Positions 27,909 to 35,715 of a DNA stretch of 64,000 bases are shown here, piece by piece (within the stretch, counting starts at the first letter, position 1; every line of letters starts with the position of its first letter). The position numbers and the translations under genes were made by a program. The DNA comes from Bacteroidales bacterium (lineage in GTDB: Bacteria; Bacteroidota; Bacteroidia; Bacteroidales; JAGOPY01). The stretch spans positions 26,710 through 90,709 of the forward strand of contig JAGOPY010000014.1 of NCBI GenBank assembly GCA_017991835.1. The letters are read 5' to 3'. The notes under the pieces are model-generated. The model did no database searches, was not told the origin of the DNA, and saw only the letters and a list, made by a program, of their open reading frames with translations.

Positions 27909-28502
27909 ATGACAGCAGACGGAAACATAGAGATCATGATTGCTTCAACGGTTTATGGTTTTGAAGACCAGTTGAAATGGACCTGCGCTTTGTTTGAAGA
28001 ATTGGAATACCGGCCTGTCAATTCACACTACAAGACAATGCCTGTCAATCCTGCAAAATCGAATAAAGAAAACTGCCTTGATGCAGTCAGAAATGCTGAT
28101 TGTGTATTTGGAATTATCCGTCCTTTTTATGGTTCCGGTAAGATAGGAGGAACCTCCATCACGCATGAGGAGATGAAACTGGCTATAGAAATCAAAAAAC
28201 CTCATTGGTTTGTGGTTCATCGCGATGTCCGTGTTGCAAGAGAGTTGCTCAAACAGTTTATGTATAACAAAGCCGGAGGTCCAAAAAAGGACTTTAAGTT
28301 TAAACCGTTAAAAATATTTGACGATATCCGTCTGATCGATTTATACAATGATACCATCCAGAATGGTGTTCCTCCTGAACAGAGAATTGGTCATTGGACC
28401 GATGAATATCTTGAGTTTGATGATATCAAGAAGATCATCAAAACTCAGTTCTCTGATAAGTTACGGGTTATGGATATTATCGACAAAATGAAACAATTAT
28501 GA
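27909..28502 (+). CDS. DUF4062 domain protein
   Basis: The 197-residue product begins IEIMIASTVYGFEDQ, then has a core with NADCVFGIIRPFYGSG and GTSITHEEMKLAIEIKKPHWFVVH, as in DUF4062 proteins. These have a Rossmann-like fold related to TIR/nucleoside deoxyribosyltransferase-like domains and often occur in defence or signalling genes. Residues GTSITHEE are a plausible active or ligand site. It follows the methyltransferase by 22 bp, and its stop overlaps the next start as ATGA. It may sense or produce a nucleotide signal in the system; this is inference. Confidence 0.75.
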   Translation: MTADGNIEIMIASTVYGFEDQLKWTCALFEELEYRPVNSHYKTMPVNPAKSNKENCLDAVRNADCVFGIIRPFYGSGKIGGTSITHEEMKLAIEIKKPHWFVVHRDVRVARELLKQFMYNKAGGPKKDFKFKPLKIFDDIRLIDLYNDTIQNGVPPEQRIGHWTDEYLEFDDIKKIIKTQFSDKLRVMDIIDKMKQL

Positions 28503-29986
28503 AAATAGCGAATCAATATATTGCGTCAGCTCTCGAGAAAGGCGAATCAGTTCAATTGGATTTTGTACCTCAGGTTGATGAAATCCAGATCGGTCGTATC
28601 ATTTGCGGCTTACTTAATACCAAGGGCGGGCAATTAATCATTGGCATTGACGAACAAAAAAACATTTTGGGTGTCAAAAATGCACAATCTGAATTAAAGA
28701 AACTAAAATCTTTGCTTTTTACGGAACTATTGCCAGAGCCTGCAGTGTCGTTAAATCTGGAAAAAGTCGGAAATAAGAATCTGATTGCTATCAGTGTTTG
28801 GGAAGGGATTCATCCGCCTTATATTTTCAAAGGGAATATTTATTTTCGGGAAGGCCCGGCAACAGTCAGGGCCACTTCCCGGCAATTAGCGGATCTTATC
28901 CATGGAAAAGATACAAGGTACACGCATTGGGAATTGCGTCCTTTGTTGGAAGCATCAATGGATGATCTTGATCTTTCAGATGTCAAAAGTTGCGTTAAGG
29001 ATATTAAAGAGTCAGGTCAAATTGTGGATTTATCTGATGATCCTCTTGCTTTTCTGGCCAAATATAATCTTTATAAGAATGGTGATTTAACCCATGCTGC
29101 TATTCTGTTGTTTGGAAAAGAGCCTGTTAAATTCTTTCCGCAAATTCGTGTAAGGTTGTCAGTTTTTAAAACTGACAAGGCAGGAGATCAGATTCTTTAT
29201 GACAGATACTTCGAAAAGAACTTATTCAGAAATGTGTCTGATATTACTGATTTTTTTGATCTTGCCTACGGTATAAGCAGTTCCTTCAGTTCTGACGCCT
29301 GGCAAAGAGCAGATAAATTGCGCTATCCTCGCCAGGCTATTCGGGAAGCAATCATTAATGCCTTTATTCACAGGGACTATTCATTTTATTCCGGTCTGGT
29401 ATTTATTAATATTTTCCCTGATAAATTGACAATAAGTAACAATGGCAGCCTTCCTGAGGGTTGGTCTGTTGAGACGCTTCTTTCCGAGCACACTTCCATC
29501 CCTTTTAATCCTAAAATTGCTCATATCTTTTACTTAAGGCAATGGATCGAGCTGATTGGCAGGGGACCTGAAAAGATGATCAAAGATTGCTATAATGCTG
29601 GTATTGCAAAACCTTTTTGGAGGACTGATGCGAAGACTATTCAAGTTACTTTTCCAGGATTGAGAGTTCCTTTTAATGCCACTGAGGGAATAAGTGAGGG
29701 AATAAGTGAGGGATTAAATGATCTTTTACATAAGGCTATTACTGAGGGAATAACTGAGGGAATAACTGAGGGATTAAAAGATGTTTATTTAAAAGTTATT
29801 GAGATGTTAATAAAGAAAGGTAATCTAAAGGTTGCTCAGATTGCTGATGAACTTGGAAGACCCGTGAAAACAGTTGAAAGATATGTTGCTTTTCTAAAGG
29901 AAATAGGAGCAGTTGAATATGAAGGTTCAAAAAAAGCCGGTGGGTACAAAGTTTCTGATTATCTAATAAGAAAGGGTAGTAAATAA
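28499..29986 (+). CDS. AlbA_2/Schlafen-like ATP-binding protein with wHTH
   Basis: The 495-residue protein starts with an AlbA_2 (Schlafen, DUF4) domain: ESVQLDF near 15, then GGQLIIGIDEQKNILGV near 45. A GHKL-type HATPase_c_4 domain spans about 270-385 (IREAIINAFIHRDYSF, NGSLPEGWSVE, LIGRGPEKMIKDC). Two runs of GI(S/T)EG repeats (about 395-427) form a linker, then a C-terminal winged helix (VAQIADELGRPVKTVERYVAFLKEIGAVEYEG). Relatives are annotated as transcriptional regulators or RNA/DNA-directed defence proteins. As the last gene of the block it may be regulator or ATPase component. Confidence 0.82.
   Translation: MKIANQYIASALEKGESVQLDFVPQVDEIQIGRIICGLLNTKGGQLIIGIDEQKNILGVKNAQSELKKLKSLLFTELLPEPAVSLNLEKVGNKNLIAISVWEGIHPPYIFKGNIYFREGPATVRATSRQLADLIHGKDTRYTHWELRPLLEASMDDLDLSDVKSCVKDIKESGQIVDLSDDPLAFLAKYNLYKNGDLTHAAILLFGKEPVKFFPQIRVRLSVFKTDKAGDQILYDRYFEKNLFRNVSDITDFFDLAYGISSSFSSDAWQRADKLRYPRQAIREAIINAFIHRDYSFYSGLVFINIFPDKLTISNNGSLPEGWSVETLLSEHTSIPFNPKIAHIFYLRQWIELIGRGPEKMIKDCYNAGIAKPFWRTDAKTIQVTFPGLRVPFNATEGISEGISEGLNDLLHKAITEGITEGITEGLKDVYLKVIEMLIKKGNLKVAQIADELGRPVKTVERYVAFLKEIGAVEYEGSKKAGGYKVSDYLIRKGSK
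29681..29778. repeat. in-frame 12-bp repeats in the AlbA_2 gene
   Basis: Two 38-bp blocks (29681-29718 and 29741-29778) are each built of three units close to (A)GTGAGGGAATA and differ by two bases. They encode TEGISEGISEGL and TEGITEGITEGL. Unit length is divisible by three, so copy-number changes would lengthen the linker without a frameshift. Confidence 0.85.
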
Positions 29987-30030
29987 AAAAGTCGGGAACC
30001 TACTTAGTCAAAAATCCACACCTTTGCAAA

Positions 30031-30921
30031 ATGATTGAATCAACTTTAATAACTCCCTGGGCCCTCGCCTCCCTCTCCGTTTCCAACCTGCGCGCCATCG
30101 CGGACCACACCTCCGAGCTAGTCTCCCAGGTCATGATGGGCACCCCGCTGAAAATACTTGATTTTAAGGATAAATTCTACCAGGTCCAAACGCCGGAAGG
30201 CTACACCGGCTGGCTCGACGCTAAAGGACTGGTGCTACAGACGGAAGAGGAACATGAAGCCTGGAAAAAGTCAAATCGCTGTTTTTACAACCGCATTTCC
30301 GGCCTGGCATTCAGCTCTCCCGGCCCTGATATTGGTAATGAAATTGTTACTGATATTGTTTTAGGTGATCTGTTTGAAGTCCTGGAAGATAGTATTGGTT
30401 TTTTGAGGATAAAGCTGCCTGATGGTCGTGAAGGCTTCGTTCTGAAGTCGGAATGTATTTCGTTTGAAGAATGGATATCACTGAAACCGGATGCTGAGCC
30501 GGTCATAGCCATAGCGAAACGGATGATGGGATTCCCCTACCTCTGGGGCGGAGCTTCCACCAAGGCAGTCGATTGCTCCGGCTTTACCAAGCTGATGTTC
30601 TACACCCGGGGCATCATCCTGGCACGCGACGCCTCGCAGCAGGCAAAATACGGCGAACCGGTCGATATCGGCCGGCTGGAAAACCTCGAATCAGGCGACC
30701 TGCTGTTCTTCGGCAGCTCGGCGGAACGTCCCGGACACGTAGGCATACACCTCGGCAACGGCGACTTCATCCACTCCTCCGGGCGCGTCCACATCAGCAG
30801 CATCATCGCCGGTGATCCGAAACACGACCCGAACCGGAACTTTGTGGCTGCACGCCGGATTTTGACGGAACTGGATTCAGAAGGGATTACAAAGGCAAGG
30901 AGCCACCCATGGTACATTTAA
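30031..30921 (+). CDS. NlpC/P60 (C40) cell-wall peptidase with SH3 domains
   Basis: The 296-residue protein has two SH3b-like domains in the first 150 residues (FYQVQTPEGYTGWLDAKGL, FLRIKLPDGREGFVLKSEC) and a C-terminal NlpC/P60 domain. The catalytic Cys lies in GGASTKAVDCSGFTKLMF near 185 and the His in GHVGIHLGNGDFIHSSG near 236. It should cleave gamma-D-glutamyl-diaminopimelate bonds of murein peptides, as YkfC/Spr relatives do. No clear signal peptide is visible, so it may act on imported muropeptides in the cytoplasm, like YkfC, or use a non-classical route. GC returns to the core level here. Confidence 0.88.
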   Translation: MIESTLITPWALASLSVSNLRAIADHTSELVSQVMMGTPLKILDFKDKFYQVQTPEGYTGWLDAKGLVLQTEEEHEAWKKSNRCFYNRISGLAFSSPGPDIGNEIVTDIVLGDLFEVLEDSIGFLRIKLPDGREGFVLKSECISFEEWISLKPDAEPVIAIAKRMMGFPYLWGGASTKAVDCSGFTKLMFYTRGIILARDASQQAKYGEPVDIGRLENLESGDLLFFGSSAERPGHVGIHLGNGDFIHSSGRVHISSIIAGDPKHDPNRNFVAARRILTELDSEGITKARSHPWYI

Positions 30922-31119
30922 AAATTAAAAATTTAAAGTGCAAAATATAAAATTGAGCCTGATCTCATTCGCGTTCATTCGTCATAATTCGTGTCATCAG
31001 CGTTCCCTAAATAGAACACGAATAAACACAAATACAACAAATCTACACGAATCAGATTCTAAATAAATCTTAGATATATGGAATAGCAAACAGTTAATTG
31101 TAAACCCTAAATACTCCTG
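30922..31119. other. AT-rich intergenic with inverted repeat
   Basis: This 198-bp stretch holds ATTCGTGT (30987-30994) and its complement ACACGAAT (31016-31023) around a 21-bp loop. Related fragments (CATTCGTC, ACACGAATC) lie alongside. It resembles the small dispersed ATTCGTG repeats common in Bacteroidota intergenic DNA. No ORF or RNA gene was recognised. Confidence 0.5.
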
Positions 31120-33015
31120 ATGTCATTCATATCCAAAGCCTGCCAGTTCAACATTAATCAGTTGCTTATCGTGCTGATAATACTGATTTTCTTAATCCTG
31201 ACAGCCTGTGAAACAAACCAAAGAGGAAAACAGGGGCCGGTTTCTGGCGAAAAATCTGGCCAGGAAGCAGAAACTGAGGAGTCCGATGATTCCTCCCCGG
31301 TCTATGCCCTGCTGGTCATCCCCGAAAATCCCTCCCCCGGCCAGCCTTTCCGCATCGTGGCCACCGGCGGTAAAAATCTGCGCAAAGCAAAGATCAGCGT
31401 GCACGGCCCGGCCGGCGAAACGGAAGCAGGTAACAGCAAATTCGGCAACGAGCTGCCTTACTGGCGCGTGGATTACTTTGCAGGAAGCCCCGAAGGAAAA
31501 TACACTGTGGTCATGAAGGTGAAAAACAGCGAAGCAATCACCCTGGAGTTCGAAATAGCCGCACCAAAGCCCGTTGCCCGCCAAGGCACCGTGTGGACGA
31601 CACGCCGGGGATGGGACAGCGCCATGGAAACCCTCTATTCGGCATGGATCAACGCCCTGTTCCAGGGATGCGACGAACAATCCTCCTGGCCGTCGCTGCA
31701 CGAAGTGACCCAGGACCCTGCCAGGAACTTTCTCCATAACTACCTCGGCCTTGCCGAAGACGACCCCGGCAGTAAAAGTAAAGTGATCATGGAACCCGAC
31801 TGCGCCGACAATCCCTTCTTCCTGCGGGCCTATTTTGCCTGGAAGCTGGGCATGCCGTTCGGCTACCACGTATGCGACAGGGGCTGGCTCGGGAAAAGCC
31901 CATCCACCGGCGCCTGGGTCACCAACTCATCCTCCTCCTCCCGGAGCGACCCCGTGCAGGCCTTCAATGCCTTTGCCCGGCGGATCATGGACGGCGTCCA
32001 CTCCGGCACCGCACGCACAGCCCTCGACAACGAAAATGCCGATTATTACCCCGTGCCGCTGACCCGGCAAGCGCTCCGGCCCGGCACGGTCTTCGCCGAT
32101 CCGTACGGCCATACGCTGACTATCGTGAGCTGGCTGCCGCAGACAAAAGACGCGCCCGGCCTGCTGCTGGCCGTCGATGCCCAACCCGACAACACCATTG
32201 CCATCAAACGCTTCTGGAAAGGGAACTTTCTTTTCAATACCGCCGATGTGATCGGGGAACCCGGGTTCAAAGCTTTCCGGCCAATTTCGTTCGAAAACGG
32301 AAAACCGGCACTGGTAACTAACGATGCGCTGACTGCTGCTTCCGGGTTTGTCCCCTACTCGCCCGATCAGCGCCGGATGAACCGCGACGACTTTTACCTG
32401 GCCATGGAACGGCTCATCAATCCCGAGCCGCTCGATCCCGAAGTGGCGCTGGAAGACCTGGTGAAAGCGCTGCATGAGCAACTGCTGGTGCGGGTGAAAT
32501 CGGTCGCCAACGGCGAAACGTATATGAAAGCGCACCCCGGGACAGTTATCTCCATGCCTTCAAGCGCTAACGGCGTCTTCCTGGCGGGCGGCCCCTGGGA
32601 AGACTACTCCACGCCGAACCGCGATCTCCGGTTGCTGATCGCTATGGATGCCGTGCTGGGATTCCCTGACAGGGTGGCCGCTTTCCCGCAGGACTTCAAG
32701 ATCTCCGGGCGGAAAACAGCCGAAGAGACCCGGCAGAGCCTCCGGTCGCTGCTGGAGAAAAAAGTGGCCGGGCTGACCGTCGGCTATACCCGCTCGGATG
32801 GCTCCCTGCAGGAACTCACCGTGGCGGAGATCCTGCTGCGGAAAGACGCGTTTGAGATGGCCTACAACCCCAACGATTGCCCCGAGATCCGCTGGGGAGC
32901 ACCGGAGAACAGCGACGAGAGGTCGACCTGCCGCCGTACCGCCCCTCCCTACCAGCGAAAAACAATGGAATCGGTCAGGAAGTGGTTTCAGCAGCGGCTG
33001 CACCCGCCGACGTAA
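31120..33015 (+). CDS. large lipoprotein, unknown function
   Basis: The 631-residue product has a lipoprotein signal: a hydrophobic helix (about 14-28) then LTAC with Cys near 30. An Ig-like module (ALLVIPENPSPGQPFRIVATGG, EGKYTVVMKVKN) lies at about 65-150. The rest is not a family I recognise. A segment near 225-340 (FFLRAYFAWKLGMPFGYHVCDRG, PGTVFADPYGHTLTIVSW, LLAVDAQPDN) offers Cys, His and Asp in papain-like order, so a cysteine-peptidase or NlpC-like fold is possible. A C-terminal CPEIRWG / CRR pair may form a disulfide. It probably faces the periplasm. Its neighbour upstream is an NlpC/P60 peptidase, which fits a cell-wall role. Confidence 0.7.
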   Translation: MSFISKACQFNINQLLIVLIILIFLILTACETNQRGKQGPVSGEKSGQEAETEESDDSSPVYALLVIPENPSPGQPFRIVATGGKNLRKAKISVHGPAGETEAGNSKFGNELPYWRVDYFAGSPEGKYTVVMKVKNSEAITLEFEIAAPKPVARQGTVWTTRRGWDSAMETLYSAWINALFQGCDEQSSWPSLHEVTQDPARNFLHNYLGLAEDDPGSKSKVIMEPDCADNPFFLRAYFAWKLGMPFGYHVCDRGWLGKSPSTGAWVTNSSSSSRSDPVQAFNAFARRIMDGVHSGTARTALDNENADYYPVPLTRQALRPGTVFADPYGHTLTIVSWLPQTKDAPGLLLAVDAQPDNTIAIKRFWKGNFLFNTADVIGEPGFKAFRPISFENGKPALVTNDALTAASGFVPYSPDQRRMNRDDFYLAMERLINPEPLDPEVALEDLVKALHEQLLVRVKSVANGETYMKAHPGTVISMPSSANGVFLAGGPWEDYSTPNRDLRLLIAMDAVLGFPDRVAAFPQDFKISGRKTAEETRQSLRSLLEKKVAGLTVGYTRSDGSLQELTVAEILLRKDAFEMAYNPNDCPEIRWGAPENSDERSTCRRTAPPYQRKTMESVRKWFQQRLHPPT

Positions 33016-33126
33016 AATTCCAAATTCCAGGCACCATCCCGAGTACTCGGGACCAAACAAATTCCAAATCTCAAAAAAAAAAAAGATCTCAAATCGAAAA
33101 TCGAACATCGTTTTACTTTTTTATTT

Positions 33127-33144
33127 TATCTTTGCATCTCAAAG
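33127..33144 (+). promoter_or_regulatory. promoter with CTTTG-N5-CAAAG operator
   Basis: The -7 box TATCTTTG (33127-33134) overlaps an inverted repeat CTTTG-CATCT-CAAAG (33130-33144), 10 bp before the ATG at 33155. The same CTTTG-N5-CAAAG arrangement recurs at 34196-34210 before the CreD gene. It is a probable operator of the wHTH regulator encoded between them. Confidence 0.6.
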
Positions 33145-33154
33145 TACTTTCAAA

Positions 33155-33811
33155 ATGAAAAACAATTCAACAAATCCCGGCGACGATCTCCAGGCGATCC
33201 GGGACATCATGGAACGGTCGTCCCGGTTCTTATCGCTGAGCGGGTTATCCGGCATCTTTGCCGGCGTCTGCGCACTGGCCGGGGCAGCAATTGCCTGGTT
33301 CTTCATCCTGGACTCCGGAAACATCCGTTACGATGAATACTGGCACGGCGCAGGTGAAGCATCTTCATCTTCCCTGCGGTTCTACCTTGTTCTTGATGCT
33401 TTGCTGGTCCTGGCAGCAGCACTGCTGGGAGCAGTTTACTTTTCCCGGAGAAAGGCCATGAAAGCAGGAAACAGCCTTTGGACCATTTCCACTAAAAGGC
33501 TGATCCTCCATCTGACGATCCCGCTTTTCACCGGCGGAATCTTCATACTGATCCTGGCTTACCGTGGCAACATCGAACTGGTGGTGCCGGCCATGCTGAT
33601 TTTCTACGGGCTGGCGCTGGTCAATGCCGGGAAATTCACCTTCGGCGAGATCCATTACCTGGGACTTACACAGATCGGGCTCGGCATCCTGGCCGCCATC
33701 TTCACCGCCTACGGGCTTATTTTTTGGACAGCCGGTTTTGGCCTGATGCACATCATTTACGGCGCAGTGATGTATCTCAGGTATGAGCGGGTGGAGGATA
33801 TAGAAACTTGA
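33155..33811 (+). CDS. membrane protein of a wHTH/CreD module
   Basis: The 218-residue protein has a short soluble N-terminus (DLQAIRDIMERSSRFLSLSG) and six predicted membrane helices. I chose the ATG at 33155, ten bases after the operator-like repeat; earlier in-frame codons overlap the lipoprotein gene out of frame. Homologues of this type (annotated only as hypothetical membrane proteins) sit beside small wHTH regulators in Bacteroidota. Function unknown; co-regulation with creD suggests an envelope-stress role. Confidence 0.72.
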   Translation: MKNNSTNPGDDLQAIRDIMERSSRFLSLSGLSGIFAGVCALAGAAIAWFFILDSGNIRYDEYWHGAGEASSSSLRFYLVLDALLVLAAALLGAVYFSRRKAMKAGNSLWTISTKRLILHLTIPLFTGGIFILILAYRGNIELVVPAMLIFYGLALVNAGKFTFGEIHYLGLTQIGLGILAAIFTAYGLIFWTAGFGLMHIIYGAVMYLRYERVEDIET

Positions 33812-33830
33812 AATTAGAAATTAGAAAATT

Positions 33831-33863
33831 GGAACCTGGAACCTGGAACCCGGAACCCGGAAC
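33831..33863. repeat. heptamer tandem array GGAACCT/GGAACCC
   Basis: Four and a half 7-bp units lie between the membrane protein gene and the regulator, ending 18 bp before the GTG start. It is another period-7 array like those at 5190 and 60895. Confidence 0.85.
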
Positions 33864-33881
33864 AAATAAGAAATAAAACCA

Positions 33882-34178
33882 GTGAAAAATTCAATTGCGA
33901 ACCTTCAGAAAGTATTTGAAAGCCGCATCAGGCTGGGAATCATGTCGGCCCTCATGGTCAACGAAACCCTGACGTTCAACGAGCTGAAGGAACTGCTCGG
34001 CGTAACCGACGGAAACCTGGCCAGCCACCTGAAAGCCCTGGAACAACAGGAAATCATCGGTATCTCCAAACAATTCATCGGCCGCAAGCCGAACACGACC
34101 TACAAAGCCACGATGCACGGCCGTTACCTATTCCGCCAGCATCTCGCTGCTCTCGAAAAACTCATTCATAACAAATAA
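33882..34178 (+). CDS. small winged-helix transcriptional regulator (HTH_34-like)
   Basis: The 98-residue protein is a single winged helix: RLGIMSALMVNETLTFNELKELLGVTDGNLASHLKALEQQEIIGISKQF, then a wing (GRKPNTTYKATMHG) and a short dimerisation helix. It belongs to the MarR/ArsR-like HTH_34 group that controls neighbouring membrane proteins. The start is GTG at 33882. Inverted repeats with the same CTTTG-N5-CAAAG core flank it on both sides, before the membrane gene and before creD, so it most likely represses both units. Confidence 0.85.
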   Translation: MKNSIANLQKVFESRIRLGIMSALMVNETLTFNELKELLGVTDGNLASHLKALEQQEIIGISKQFIGRKPNTTYKATMHGRYLFRQHLAALEKLIHNK

Positions 34179-34194
34179 TTTTTTTTAATAATTT

Positions 34195-34211
34195 ACTTTG
34201 TAATACAAAGT
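34195..34211. promoter_or_regulatory. 17-bp palindromic operator before creD
   Basis: ACTTTGTA-A-TACAAAGT is a perfect inverted repeat 20 bp upstream of the creD start. Its core matches the repeat overlapping the promoter at 33130-33144. It is the likely binding site for the adjacent wHTH regulator. Confidence 0.7.
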
Positions 34212-34231
34212 TCTTTTCAAAACTAATAAAT

Positions 34232-35536
34232 ATGGAAACAAAAAACATCACACAGTTCATGAACAGCTACAGCGTCAAAATGATCATCGTATCGGTACTG
34301 GCTTTGCTGCTGCTGATCCCATCTTTCCTGATTCAGGAGATTATAAACGAGCGAATGGCCCTCAGTGAGAAAGTGAAAAACGAACTCTATGCACAATGGG
34401 GCGGAAAACAGGTCGTTGCCGGACCGGTTTTGAATGTCCCCTTTACAGCAACAATCCCGGGAAATTCCGATCCCGTGACGGGCATCAGGCAAGGCGTGGC
34501 GCACTTTTTACCCGAAACGCTGGAGACAAACGGCACCTTGATCCCGGAAACCCGGAAACGCGGAATCTACAGCGTTGTGGTCTACCAGGGAACCCTGGCG
34601 CTGAAAGGGACCTTTGCCAAACCCGACCTTTCAAAGCTTGACCTCGAAAATCCCGTATTTAACCGGGAAGCTGCCTATTTCACCGTCGGCGTCTCGGATA
34701 TGCGGGGCATCAGGAACCTCCCGGTGCCGGTGATCAACGGCCAAAACGCCTCCGTCGAGCCGGGCGTGGCCGACACCGACCTGTTCAGCTCCGGGATAAC
34801 CGTCAGGGCCGGAACTGCAGATCTGAACAATCCGGTAACATTTGAAATCGAATTCGTTTTAAACGGCTCGGAGAACCTTTCGGTGGAAGCCCTGGGCAAA
34901 TCCTCTTCTGTTTCTCTCAAATCCGACTGGTCGCAGCCCGGCTTCACCGGTGAATTTCTTCCGTCGAACCGAATAGTTACCGACAACGGATTCACGGCTG
35001 ACTGGCTGGTGACCCACCTGAACCGGAATTTTCCCCAGCAATGGACAGACCGGAAATACAGCACGACTGAAGCTTCGTTTGGCGTTGAACTGCTCATCCC
35101 GGTCGATCATTACCAGAAATCGATGCGCTCGGCCAAATATGCCATCCTGTTCATCGCGCTGAACTTTATCATTTTCATTTTCATTGAGATCAAAAGCAAG
35201 ACCCGCATCCATCCGTTCCAGTATTCGCTGGTGGCTTTTGCCCTGCTGATCTTTTATGTGCTGCTGATCTCCATCGGCGAACAGATCGGGTTTAACCTGG
35301 CTTACCTGGTTTCGGCTGCGGCCGTAACCCTGCTGATATCATGGTATGTCTTTTCTATGCTGCGAAATATGCGCCTGGCTGCCTGGATAACCCTGTTGCA
35401 AACAGGTTTGTACGCTTTCCTGTTCACCATTCTGCAGTTACAGGATTATGCGCTGCTGGCCGGGAGCATCGGGCTGTTTGTGATACTGGCGATCATTATG
35501 CGTGCCTCTCAGCAGATCCGGTGGTACAACGAATAA
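34232..35536 (+). CDS. creD: CreD-like inner-membrane protein
   Basis: The 434-residue protein matches CreD: an N-terminal membrane helix (about 14-32), a large periplasmic region with VVYQGTLALKGTF and FSVGVSDMRG-like phrases (here YFTVGVSDMRGIRN), and a C-terminal block of five or six helices starting about 295. CreD in Enterobacteria is controlled by CreBC and linked to envelope integrity and beta-lactam or colicin tolerance. Here control appears to be by the upstream small wHTH protein through the palindrome at 34195. Confidence 0.88.
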   Translation: METKNITQFMNSYSVKMIIVSVLALLLLIPSFLIQEIINERMALSEKVKNELYAQWGGKQVVAGPVLNVPFTATIPGNSDPVTGIRQGVAHFLPETLETNGTLIPETRKRGIYSVVVYQGTLALKGTFAKPDLSKLDLENPVFNREAAYFTVGVSDMRGIRNLPVPVINGQNASVEPGVADTDLFSSGITVRAGTADLNNPVTFEIEFVLNGSENLSVEALGKSSSVSLKSDWSQPGFTGEFLPSNRIVTDNGFTADWLVTHLNRNFPQQWTDRKYSTTEASFGVELLIPVDHYQKSMRSAKYAILFIALNFIIFIFIEIKSKTRIHPFQYSLVAFALLIFYVLLISIGEQIGFNLAYLVSAAAVTLLISWYVFSMLRNMRLAAWITLLQTGLYAFLFTILQLQDYALLAGSIGLFVILAIIMRASQQIRWYNE

Positions 35537-35715
35537 GGATAACTTCTTCCAAACCAGGTTTTCAACAGGATTTATTTTCATAATAATAATGATCATATTA
35601 TTTTATTTCCTATGTTAGAAACCAATTAATGTTGATTAATCCATCACAAATAAAATCATCAACATTCTGTATTACGAGATGGTCAACCACATCAAATTAA
35701 TCAAATACAACAAAT

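Noticed and set aside
20064..29986. Canonical DISARM or BREX call
   Set aside because: No DUF1998 gene (DISARM) and no PglZ, BrxC or Lon-like genes (BREX) are present. The similarity is limited to single domains, so only a candidate system is claimed.
31192..31869. 225-residue ORF on the minus strand
   Set aside because: It is antisense to the lipoprotein gene with its lipobox, and shows no recognisable features.
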